This document shows positions 24,382-35,400 of a stretch of 64,000 nucleotides of DNA, in pieces. A program made the translations under genes and the position numbers. Source of the stretch: Coptis chinensis. Taxonomy: Eukaryota; Streptophyta; Magnoliopsida; Ranunculales; Ranunculaceae. How positions within the stretch are numbered: position 1 is the stretch's first letter; each line of letters starts with the position of its first letter. The stretch covers positions 28,352,501-28,416,500 of the forward strand of contig CM027379.1 of the NCBI GenBank assembly GCA_015680905.1, given 5' to 3'. Under the pieces are notes generated by a model, which was given only the letters and a program-made list of their open reading frames with translations, did not search any database and was not told the origin of the DNA.

Positions 24382-24830
24382 GATACAAGTCTTAGTATCG
24401 CTGATACTCCAGTTTTGATGGAGTATCAAAAATTTAATTTTTTCTATTGATACAGATCTTAGTATCGCCGATACTCTAGTTTTGGGGGAGTATCAAAATT
24501 TTAATTTTTCTGATTGATACAAGTCTTAGTATTGCCGATACTCCAGTTTTGATGGAGTATCAAAATTTTAATTTTTTCTAATTGATACAGATCTTAGTAT
24601 CACCGATACTCCAGTTTTGGGGGAGTATCAAAATTTTAATTTTTTTGATTGATACAAGTCTTAGTATCACCGATACTCCAGTTTTGATGGAGTATCAAAA
24701 ATTTAATTTTTTCTGATTGATACAGATCTTAGTATCGCCGATACTCCAGTTTTGGTGGATCATCAAAATTTTAATTTTTCTGATGATTCAAGTCTTAGTA
24801 TCGCCGATACTCTAATTTTGGTGGATGAGA
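24382..24830. repeat. Higher-order tandem array (67-bp monomers alternating A/B) in element C
   Basis: Seven monomers begin GATAC (or GATTC) at 24382, 24449, 24516, 24584, 24651, 24719 and 24785. They alternate: odd monomers start GATACAAGTC, even ones GATACAGATC; early odd ones have TTTTGATGGAG and even ones TTTTGGGGGAG. This gives a dimer of about 134 bp. Each monomer contains AGTATCGCCGATACT (a 6-bp-arm hairpin) and GATACTCC ... GGAGTATC (8-bp arms). Confidence 0.88.
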
Positions 24831-25159
24831 ATGTTGAAAGTGAGATTTTTCTATTTAATATAAGGCTAAGTTTTCAATAATACTTGTCCTAGTTAAGTTT
24901 TATGTTATTTTATAAGTTTACACATCGGCGATATGTGAATCCTGTTGGGGATGGTGAGAAATTCATGTTTCTAGGTAATGAAAATCTACAAAAGTGATTG
25001 ATAAGGAAAGAAGAAAATTGTAGCAGTATTGCAAAATCAAGGAATATTGTAGCAAAATGGGAGTAGTTACATTATTCCAATATTACACAATAAGGCGGGC
25101 AGAATATCAATTTTAAGATGGAGGGGTACTAAGGAGACCATCTATTTCAGTAAATTCAT

Positions 25160-27565
25160 CTTATGGGAGAGCATCAGTAGTGGGGTAAGTTGTTGTTGTG
25201 GTGGTAGCAGCAGAAGTAAATGGAACAGTGGCAGGAAGTTCATCAGTAGAAACACTATCGGCGGAAAGCCCATAATTTGCAAGAACATCAAATGGAACAT
25301 ACGGTCGGAAAACTTCGATCAAGTCGGTCAGCAAGAGAATTCAACTGTGTCATTACATCATTAAATTCATCATCGGCAGCATCCAAAGCGGATTTATACT
25401 TTGCCTCGATGATAGCGAAGTCTTCAGTAAGTTTATTCAGGTGCTCAACATGTTCTTTCTTCAAAGATGTCATTATGAGCGACAATCTTACATTTGAAGA
25501 GTTTGTTCGCCATTTCGAAGATTCCGCTTTTAAGTCGTGCGTCAGTTGGCTGTTCTCTCGCTTCAAGCGAGTTACTTCTTGGTTCAGTTTCTCAAGTTCA
25601 AGATTTTGATTCTCAACTGTTTTTTTCAAGCGACCAATGTCACGATCTTGTTGATAGAAAGAATCAAATTGGGCTAGAGTAGCAACCTTAGCCTAGAAAA
25701 GCAACGAAAATGGATAAGAATCAAATAAGGAGAAATAAAGCAAAGAGTATGTAGTTAAGAGAGGAGAAGGAATACCCTTTCAATAGCATCACAGAAGTTT
25801 GTCAAGCGTTGTGAAGGAGATACAGCGCGCATAGCAAGCTTATCCTTTGGAAGAACACAGCCAGAAGACAGCGACACGCCTAAATCCTCAGGGGGATTAT
25901 TGCCATAAAGCGAGGCAGGCAAAGGGATAAAGTTCCCATCGCATAGGCGGAATGTAGGCTTGAAAAACTCATTGGCATCATAAGACAGGAATTCGAGGGT
26001 TTGTCCTTCAGCATGCCCACTCTCCCCCCAGGTGGGGTTACATTTCTTGGAGCTAGAATGAGTATGGGTAGATTGTGAGGAAGTACGAGAGGTCTCTTTA
26101 GGAGGAGGAGCATAATGCTTATCTTTGGAAGAAGAGGGTCGAATGTCTGATGGGGGAGCAGGACGCTTATCTGGTGGGCCTTGGGCCGATGTAGTGTCAT
26201 CAGCTTTCTGTTTGTCTTTAGCAGGAAACTAGCGACTAACACTTGGGTTCCCTGACAAGCGAGGGGCCATATCTGTATACAATAAACGATGTTGGTCAAA
26301 TATAGCTTGTAAAAGCGGATATTCATAAAAATCAGGAACTTCTTTTTTAATTTGTGGAAAAAGATTTGGAGTCATGGTAAGGTTATTATCTAAGTAATCA
26401 AAGAAACTTTGGGGAAGACTAGGAGGTAGTTCATGCAAAGCGAAGGACGACATAAGAAAAGAAGGATCGAAAAAGGGATCTGTTGAAGGAGATTGAGTTG
26501 GGATCAGCGACTTACCCATTTTATGAAGAGCTCGAATCTGAAGAACATAAAGAGGAGCGCGATAATGTTTGATATCAGGAAAAGCAACAGTAAGGCGAGG
26601 ATTCCCTTCTTTGTCAGCCTCAGTTCTGATATCGATGTCTTCCTCAGTTCCTCTTAAAAGTTTAAGCACTCGGTCAGAATTCTCATGAGCCTTTGCAAAA
26701 TAAGGAAGAATAACTGAAAATATACAAAAAGTTTGATGTTAGAATGGGATTCCGTTATATATCGAAGTTATCGAAGTTAAGAGGAAGGTATACCTGAAGG
26801 ATTGAAGACTTGATATTTCAGAGGAGGGTTTGCAGGAGGATCGGAACTTTCCCATTCACCCAAAGCAATGATGGGATACTTTGTCCATTCTTTATCTCTT
26901 TTTCTGTTTTTTCGGATGATACCTTTGATGTTTGATTTGTTGTGTTTCCGAGGGTAAAAATAACCAGGAAGCTTTTCAGCGAAGGTATAGTGTTTAAGGA
27001 TATCGGATAAACGGATTCTATCAGATTCATATTGATCTTGGGAAAAATGACTGTTGTAATAGTTGCAGATAAACATTAACCGCCAGAAATTACCCATTCC
27101 TTGACCAGGGGAAATATTTAGATGGTTTAATACCTCGCGATCGAGATTGGTCAGAGGTAATCTCAATCCAGTAGCGAATTGGCCAATAGTGACAATGATC
27201 ACTCGTCTAGTGCCACTCTGACATCTAGTGAAAGTCCGAGTTCCAGCATAGTATTGCAGATACAGGGTAGAGGGAATTTGATAAACAATTTGAATTAACA
27301 TTAGATTGGGTCTTTTAATGAAAAAACTGCTGAGCCCATCTCTCCATCAACTGGTATCTTCAACAGTGTCGCGTTCAGATTCAGAAGCAGTGGTTTCGAA
27401 AGAATGACAAGGAATCCCTTCTACAACATAAGAAAACTCCCAAGACATTTGGAGCCGATAACGCCTCGAAGAAGTAGAGGTACGGTTATGACTACGAAGT
27501 CTATCGTCAGAAGGAGTTCCTTCACTACTAGTATTATCATCGGAGAGGGTATCTTCACTTGCCAT
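25160..27565 (-). pseudogene. Antisense multi-exon ORF of element C (gypsy-type transposon protein)
   Basis: The minus strand starts at the ATG at 27565 (MASEDTLSDDNTSSEG). One in-frame stop at 27347 precedes LQYYAGTRTFTRC and GQFATGLRLPLTNLDREVL, homologous to GQLKAGMRLPFSRLTVEVL in element D. Exon 1 can end at 26794 (CAG|GTATAC); exon 2 starts at 26713 after TTTTCAG. A later exon starting near 26271 continues through a Pro/Ser-rich stretch to EFLSYDANEFFKPTFRLCDG and ends near 25779. A last exon (about 25694 to 25160) is coiled-coil rich (LKKTVENQNLELEKLNQEVT). The N-terminal part resembles the Pfam family described as putative gypsy type transposon (PF04195). It converges on gag-pol. Function unknown; exon edges are tentative. 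Confidence 0.65.
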
Positions 27566-28204
27566 GGGGATGACTATATGTAAAGATGTGAGGACAAAGG
27601 TATGGTAAGAACGAAAAAGTTAATATATATATATAATATAATGATCAGAAATTGTGATATAGATAATCTTATTTCGGAAAGTTCGATATGCGGATATAAA
27701 CAATAGATATATCCGAGGGGCAAAACAGTACGATAAAGAATATCTAAGTCAAAAAAATTTCTTAAAGAAATAAATATATAAACTTTTTAGCATGGTCAAG
27801 CATTCTATAGTGTTGGGTACAATAGTGTAAGTGTGAACACACTCAAGCTTACGGCATTCAGATTTTAACAATCTCTAAAAAACTCTAGCGATAATTATGA
27901 AGGTGTGAGTTATATTGGTAGGAGTTATAGCAAAACTAACAAAATGCAAGAGGTTACAAACATACCTGTAAGAGTTGGAAGTATGTCTAAAAAGTGGAAG
28001 GCAAGAAGGCAGTAAAGAAAATCGATTTTCTGAAGAAGAAGTAGCGTATTGAAGACGCTGGAACTTGTGGGAGAGCCGAACGGTTGGTTTTAAATTTATG
28101 TCTTATAATATGGACCGGGTTGATATTTGGGCCCAAAGTGATATAACCGCTTCTTGAAAAATTGAAATTGTTGGGTGAAATTTCAAATTTTCGAGAGGGG
28201 ACGA

Positions 28205-28583
28205 TGTAGTGGGCAAATATTGTGCATAAATGCATTATATCTGACATTTCAAAACTGGAAACATTGACATAAGGGTCAATGTTTTTGTATATTTCGGAAA
28301 TATGTTTAAATATTTGCAGGTATTGAGCGGGAAAGAGGAGGAGGAAGACAAGGGACACGTGTCAAAGATTGACTGGGTCAAAGCCAAATCAGAACACTAT
28401 ATAAAGACTGGAATTCATTCATTATCCAAAAAATCATTTGTAAAGAAGAGAGAGAAATTGTAAACTGTGATCGCCATTTTAAAACGCTTATTCAATTCAT
28501 CTTATTCTTCAATTCTGTTATTTTCATTCGTTTGATTGAGGTGATCTTAGAACATGGGAAAGAAAGTGTTCTTAGACATCACA
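28205..28583 (+). repeat. 3' LTR of element C
   Basis: This 379-bp copy of the LTR at 16270 is preceded by the purine-rich GAGAGGGGACGA, which would prime plus-strand synthesis. It ends TAGACATCACA and is followed by the ATTGT flank. Confidence 0.9.
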
Positions 28584-28839
28584 ATTGTTATGCATCCTTC
28601 TAATAAACTCACCAAAATCAAGCTCAGCACAAGTCACAGTTTCTTCAAGAAACGAATCTGACCGTCTTGCATTACTCACTGTCAAGTCTCAAATAAAACG
28701 TGATCCTTTGGGAGCACTGAGTTCATGGAATGACTCACTCCACTTCTGTGATTGGCACTGAATAACATGCAGCCAGCGACACCGAGATAAAGTCACAATC
28801 TTGGACCTACAATCATACACGGATTGAAGATTAATAATA
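28584..28839 (+). pseudogene. LRR receptor-kinase N-terminal fragment (LRR-XII/EFR-like), interrupted by element C
   Basis: Right of element C the plus strand encodes a hydrophobic signal-like stretch (LLCILLINSPKSSSAQVTV) followed by NESDRLALLTVKSQI and DPLGALSSWNDSLHFCDW, then a stop where GVTC is expected, and RHRDKVTILDLQS. This is the N-terminal cap of EFR/Xa21-type receptor kinases, paralogous to 49692-49930. The upstream part should lie just left of element C (16194-16269, ATG at 16194 or 16259). Similarity ends at the MITE at 28840; no LRRs or kinase domain follow, so this is a remnant. Confidence 0.75.
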
Positions 28840-29046
28840 GAGTCGTGATGAGGAGAGATCATTCTCTCTAAATTTTGGAGAGATCAAGGCAAATAGCCGT
28901 TGGATGGAGAAATTCCTTCTCAAGATCGAGGTTGTTGCATGGCCCACAACTGACAAACCACACCAAACTGTATGATCATGTCATCCAACGGCCGATATGA
29001 AGTGTGCACTAAATTTAGAGAGAATGATCTCTCCTTATCATTTGCC
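28840..29046. mobile_element. Mutator-like MITE, 207 bp, with 9-bp target duplication
   Basis: TTAATAATA occurs at 28831-28839 and 29047-29055, directly flanking the element. The ends are inverted: GGAGAGATCATTCTCTCTAA near 28851 and its complement near 29015-29034. Internal segments also pair (AGCCGTTGGATG with CATCCAACGGCC), so most of the element folds back. A 9-bp duplication with a long inverted repeat is the mark of Mutator-type elements. Confidence 0.85.
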
Positions 29047-29055
29047 TTAATAATA

Positions 29056-29421
29056 TAGCTTCCTGGCAAAGTTAAGCTCTTAATAGTATATTCAAACAAT
29101 TATATGGTAAGGCCTAGATCAACTAAATAAAACAACATTACTCTTTTTTTTCGCAGAAGTTAGAATACTAACTTAAAGTTATACAGTTGAACGCGCTATT
29201 TTATAGTAGAAATAAGGACAAGAATTCAAGATTCTGAAACAACATAAAAAGCACATAATGATACACACAAGAGGCAACTAAGAGTCGGTAACTAATACAA
29301 AGAAAATGGAAAAATTTAACGAACTTATATGAGGATTTCACTCATATCAAGGTTGCCTTGACCCGACCTCAAAACCAAACCAATCTGTTCCCAAAAAAAT
29401 ATTTTAAATTTTTCAGGAAAT
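29056..29421. other. Intergenic DNA downstream of the kinesin gene
   Basis: AT-rich sequence without a supported frame. It likely contains the 3' UTR and polyadenylation region of the minus-strand kinesin gene. Confidence 0.4.
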
Positions 29422-32400
29422 TTAATAATGCTCTTGATATATCGGTCCAAATTCAGCTCTCCATTCTTGGTCATCCTCAGGCAGTGGGGACGTTGTGGTG
29501 TTGTATGTTTTATGTTCCTGCTGCCAGTATAATGGTTGCAGTGCAGATTCAGGTAGTCGACTATCTGCAAGGTACTGTTTCATAGTAGCCATCTCCATTG
29601 CATGTCTTCTCTTCAATTTCTCCATTTGCTTCTTCACCTTCTCAGTCTCCTTTTCAGCTCTTAAAAAGTTTCCCTACATGTATAAACAGAGACCACATAC
29701 AATCAAGCTATTGACTTTCTCTTCAATAACTCAAACAAATACTTGTTCCAAAAAACAGGGTCAGGTCGGCCTACGGAAATTTGTCAGAAAAATTCTCAGA
29801 ACGCACTTAGAAATTTTAGAATATGGCTGGACTTTGGTGGATATAAGTCTCCACTAAGAGTGGATTATTGAGATCCTATTATTAATTTATTTATTTTTGA
29901 GAAATTTCTGAAAACACCAAATGCAGTCTTCAACTAATTGGGAAAATGAAAGAGGATGCACAAAGGAAAATGTACTTGAGATTCTAATTATTACAGGATG
30001 GGGTCTGCCTAACCCCTAAATTCCTCAATGAGGAAGATAATTGGTCCACAATTCCTCAAATTGGCAGCCAACTTTTGATGCAGGTAGGGTTTTAGACAAT
30101 TAGGAAATCATTCCTATGAATAATATCAGCCAAACCTAAACTTTCCAAGTATGCTAAGGGTCATGAGTTCGCCTGGGTTTTACATTTCCATGGGTCCCTG
30201 GAACCTCACCTCAAAAGAAAAACAAACCATAAAAGATATTAAATTCGATACAAGACTCACGTCCAGTTTAAGTATGTCTTGAAACAAAGTACATAGTTCT
30301 CCAGTAAAAGTAATAGTCTAATATACACTAATTATGGTTCTAATGGACATATTTATCTGCAGAGTATATGTTTACAGTTCAGATATCAGAGTTGTCATGA
30401 GGTATGATACACTTGAGGTGCAAAGACCAGTATCACCTTGTGTTCTTTTAAAACAGAAAGTGATACTAACTTGGACAAAAGTATTCAATATTACAAGAGA
30501 AAAAAAAATTCTAAAACGCTTGCAGAAGGATATTACATGAACAAAAACTGGATGTTAACGATATGCAAAATTCTGGACACTTCCTTCAACTAAGCATCAG
30601 TGTAAGATGTGGCACAGAAGGTGGCCTGGTTTGTTCCAAAACTAAATTACATTGACACGGACATGTGTGTTAGTATCCAACACGGATACAAAGTGTCTGA
30701 CACAGCTTAATATGAAAAATTGAGGTATATCACATACTATGTCTAACACGGCGTAATATGAAAAAAAGAAGTATATCACATACTATGTCTAACACGTAAT
30801 ATGAAATACTATGTCTAACACGGCGTAATATGAAAAAAAGAAGTATATCACATACTATGTCTAACAAGTAATATAAAAAATTGAAGTCACATACTATATG
30901 TGTCCGATGTGTGTCCAACAAGGACACGTGCATACGTATGTGACATGGATAATTTATAAGATATGGTGGATACGTATCTGACATGTACATAGTTCTAAAA
31001 GTGGTCCAACTAAACATTATGCATCTAATTTCAATCGTAGGAGCTATGATGCCAGAATATGGATACGGGTACCAGTGGGACATGCATACATAATACGACA
31101 AAAAAAAATTTAAACGAGGACACGGTCCAATGCTATGAAAATAGATTCTTCTGATTTCTCTTATTTCGTCTCGTTTTCTCATGATGGCCAGGATCCTACC
31201 AATACCAATATCACTGTTGTATCATGTCGATACAGGTATGACAGCCTAGGAGAAGTATCAGGGTATCATTGCTTAGGACTGGTCAATGTGCTTAGAGTTT
31301 CTCTCGAGCTAACTCCTATCCATTATAAAAGTCTACTAGCTCTACTACAGACTCCCAATCTGGCTAAAATTCCTTTTAAAAGATAAACTAGCATTTGTTG
31401 TTGATCCAAGCTTGATAAGAATGAAGAATTTATGGACTCGGTATGGTTACTTGCTTCCCAAGGAATCAATATCCTGAACCTGATTTTTGAAAATCCGAAC
31501 CATAACTAATAAGAAAATTGGAACCCGGAACCAAACCGATAAGATATATTGCAAACCGAAATCAATCTGAAAACTATAAAATAAAATAAATTCTAAATTA
31601 AATTGATTAATTTCAGCCACACAATTGATAAACATATACAAAATAAATCATAAATATTACTAAAATGTCATCTTATCAGTTTGGGTTCATATCGGTTTGG
31701 TGGAGGGCAAACCCGAAACCAAACTAATATTTTATCAGTTCGGTTTCAGGTCGGTGAAAGGCAAACTAAATCACTAAAACCCAAACTATTTTTTATTGGT
31801 TTGGTTTGGGTCGGTTATCGGGTTCTCAAAACCCATTGACAGCACTACACGGCTACACCACACACTACTAAATAGTCAAAACACTACTAAATAGTCAAAG
31901 TTCCATAGTTCTTTTGGGTGCACACAAAGAACAGGGTGATAAGAACAGGGTGATAAGTACATTGTCACATTTCAGCAACTACAACGTAAATTGTACCCAT
32001 GTAACTGGGGTGCATACATACGTACTCATGTATAAAAAAAAATGTATGCCTCCATTATGATCTCCATCTTCAAAAGTATGTGCCAGATTTCCTCAATGGG
32101 TGTGTGTATATATATATATCCTTGATCATACCCTAAAATCTGATTTTACATTGTTTGTAGATTATCAGTTAAACATTGTAGTTTTGTACTTTTGTACATT
32201 ACGGATTCCCTGTTTTCCCTTAATATGCTACCCACTTGAAGTATTACTGTACTTGAATTTCCCAAAATCATAGAAATTAACCCCACTTTTGTATGGCAAG
32301 TTAAAGTTACACAAGTAACATACCTCTACAACTGATACAGCTTCCTCTGCCTCTCTTAACCTCACAAGGAGCTCTCCAGCAGCATGAACAGCTTCTGCAG

Positions 32401-35400
32401 TGTCCCTAAGCTGAATCCTGAGACTCTTATTCTCCTTTTTCAAGTGTTCTCTTTCTCTTTCCTTCTCCACTCTCAAGGATGACAGCTCTGCAGCAAGAGA
32501 CTTAAAGAAACGAGAACCATGACCCTTTCCTCCTGCCTTTCCAGCTGCTCTTTTTATCTCTGCAATCCCTTCCATAATCTTCCGGTGTCTTTCGAGCAAT
32601 TCATTGTACTTGTCTTGCAGATCAGCATAATGTTCAACAATTCTTGCATGACCAAGTACAGCCCTGTTTAGTGCGTCGTCCAACTCCTCGGTAACTCTCC
32701 TTTCTAATTTTAATTCCATCTCTATATTCTTTGCTTGCTGACGATTAGAATCCAGATCAAGTCTCAGTTCATCAGTCAAACAAATCCACTCGCTTTCCTT
32801 CTCTATCCACCTCTGCCTTTCCTCCTGAAGATCTTTCCCTCCATTTCCCAAAGACTGTGACACCGTGCCGCTTTTCCTCAACCGGGTTGACTGTGATTCA
32901 GTCCAAGAAACATCTATAAATGACTCAAGCCTGTTCCTAAGAATTTCTATTTCCTTTAGAAGTTCCACTCTTTCTTTTTGGAGCTCCCTCACCTCATTAT
33001 TTGCACTTGGAACAACCACACTGATTTTGGAGTCATGCACCAGAATCTGCATACAATAACAGCTATGACTACTATGAAAACTGGTTGTAGAATTTACAAC
33101 AAGAGCAGTGTAACACCAAGATCCCTTTGGTAAAGGTAGTCTTGTATGGTTTTTTCTTATCTTAACATGATAGACATTTATAGATACTCCCAAATCTTTC
33201 ACATTACTTTGCAGGGTGGATAGGGGGAGGAAAGAAACAGCACAGATTTTTTTTTAAAGAATCCTATTCTCCCTATTTACACTGACTTGAGGCAAACGTT
33301 TAGAATATAGGTGCATAAAGTTTCATGTTCTATAAGATATAAACGACAGAATGATGGTAAGCAAACAAAGCACCTCACTTAAAATCAAAATTAAAAAGCA
33401 GAGTGAAGGTGTACCTTGTTTTCTTCAGCTGCTTCTAATAATTGATAATCCTCTTTCTCAACCACAAACTCCTGAACAGGTCCAACACTATCAGCGTAAA
33501 CTTCATCATGTGTTGCGGTCTCTTGAAAATTCTCTATGACTAGATTATACTCTTTCTGTTGTTTGTATTGACCAACCTACAATTTAAAATGGTTAACAGC
33601 ATACTGATCATAGGTATCCAGTGTTTACATCGAAAAATTGTTCATTACCAGTTGATTAAGCTGCTCAATTTTTGCTTCTTGTTCTGCACATAATTTTTCA
33701 AGCTTCTCTATTTTTAGAGCTTCATCAGAATCCTTTTCTCCATCCTAAATAATTAAAACAAAATGCCATTTCAGCATGAACAGAGAAGAATGATCCAACA
33801 AACAGATGGAAGTTCTTTTATGATTCGTCAAACAAAACGCCTATACATACCTTGTGTGTTTTACCTTTCAATGCTTCTAAGCTCCTTGGTCCAGAAAATG
33901 TTACATTATACATATTTAAGCTACCATTGACTTCATCCAATTCATTGATAGCTTGTTTGCAAGTCGTGCAAATGGAGTATGTTGCAGGTGCATCTATCAG
34001 TGTTTGTTTAGGGGATAGAGTTTGAACACTAGCATCAGTTTGATTGACTGCTTGACCTGGTTTGATTGCCAGGTGTTCAAAAGAAAGGGCGAGTGAGAGT
34101 TTACTGGATGCTGAAGCTCTCTGATGATCATCAATAATCTGCAAACCTCGATGAAGGCTAGCAGCCAAAGACTCAGTTGGACTTGAGAAGATCTTGCTTG
34201 AACGCAAAGATGAGCGTATTTGGTCACTTACTTTAACTGACTGCCTTAAAACTTCTGGACTGAAATTGGAAGTCGCAGTAACATACCTCTCAGCACCAGC
34301 TACATTCAATGAGCTCGATTTTACTTTCTTCTGCATCTTTTCAATTTTTGGTGACTCAGAAAAAGTTGGTTCTTGAAGAACAGAAGGCAGTTGGCAGGAC
34401 ATTAGGGAAAGACTACTTCTGATTGTGGGGTCGAGGTTACTTGAAGTCTTGCGGCAGGCTATTGGAATGTCAGTATCAATGTCACTGCATGTCGCTATGC
34501 TACAACTAGGGTTGTTAGTCATAATAGGATCTGAATTCTCTTCAAAAGACGACTCCTGAAAACACTCTGTTTCTTCATATGCATCTTGGAAGTTCTCTTC
34601 ACCAGAACTTCGTAGGTTGTCTAACTGAATGCACAACTCTTTTACATCCTTTTCATCAACAATTATTTCTTCTTCAGAATCATCATCTATCCGTGGTATG
34701 ATAATAGAGCGATTGAGACTGACTCTCAGTTGGTTCAGGCTTTCACGAGCATTTCGTCCTTTAAAGTATCTACTGTTACAGTCGAGTGAGCTGGACCCAC
34801 CTGACTTTGCCTTAATAAGCTCTTCCTGTATTCACCATTCACCAAAGTATGCATCTGGTCAGTATATGTTTTTGCAACAACAACAAAACATGTTCTGGAA
34901 AGAAAAAGTTCTAAAATAAAAAGTTGGGACCTTCAACTGCCGGATCTGATCACTCAAATCATTGACGTCATCCTCTGTTATTTCGTTTACCACTGGTTCG
35001 TTTTTCAGGGATTTTGCTTTAACTCCGAATCTTAGTGTGCTAAGAGTTTCAGCTTTGCATCTGCATACACAACAAGGCAACACGTGTTTTGACAAGAACC
35101 AATGAATCTAAAGACGATGAGTAGATGACAACAATATCTGGTGTACATGGAAGGCATGCTCACAGGCCATAAACAATTTCAAAACTATTTAAGTTTGAGT
35201 TGTTGGCAGCGCAAGAATAAGATTCAGTCATCTACATTAGAAAGAATTTAACAGACACACCCAACAAAATTCTATTGTGGTGCATGACAATCTATTAACT
35301 TTTACTTGCGAAAGAGATTACAGAAAAGTTAATTACTTCTCATCAGGAGAAATGGCACAGATGACGGTTAGCTTTGCATTGCCTCCAAGCGACTCCTTCA

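Larger units (their letters stand above)
16270..28583 (+). mobile_element. Tat-type Ty3/gypsy LTR retrotransposon C, both LTRs present
   Basis: Matching LTRs at 16270-16672 and 28205-28583 both start TGTAGTGGGCAAATA and end TAGACATCACA. The flanking 5-mers are GTTGT (16265-16269) and ATTGT (28584-28588), a target duplication with one mismatch. Between them lie a primer-binding site, gag, protease, RT, RNase H and integrase (16809-22314), a repeat spacer carrying a hAT insertion, an antisense multi-exon ORF and a purine-rich tract (GAGAGGGGA) just before the 3' LTR. Gag and pol sequences are clearly different from those of A, D and E, so this is a separate Tat-like family. Many stops and frameshifts make it inactive. 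Confidence 0.9.

Noticed and set aside
24382..24830. CRISPR-like regular repeat spacing
   Set aside because: The intervals between the hairpins are themselves repeated, there are no unique spacers, and this is a plant retrotransposon.
30730..31182. 150-aa minus-strand frame as a gene
   Set aside because: It is repetitive sequence from the intronic minisatellite within the kinesin intron.
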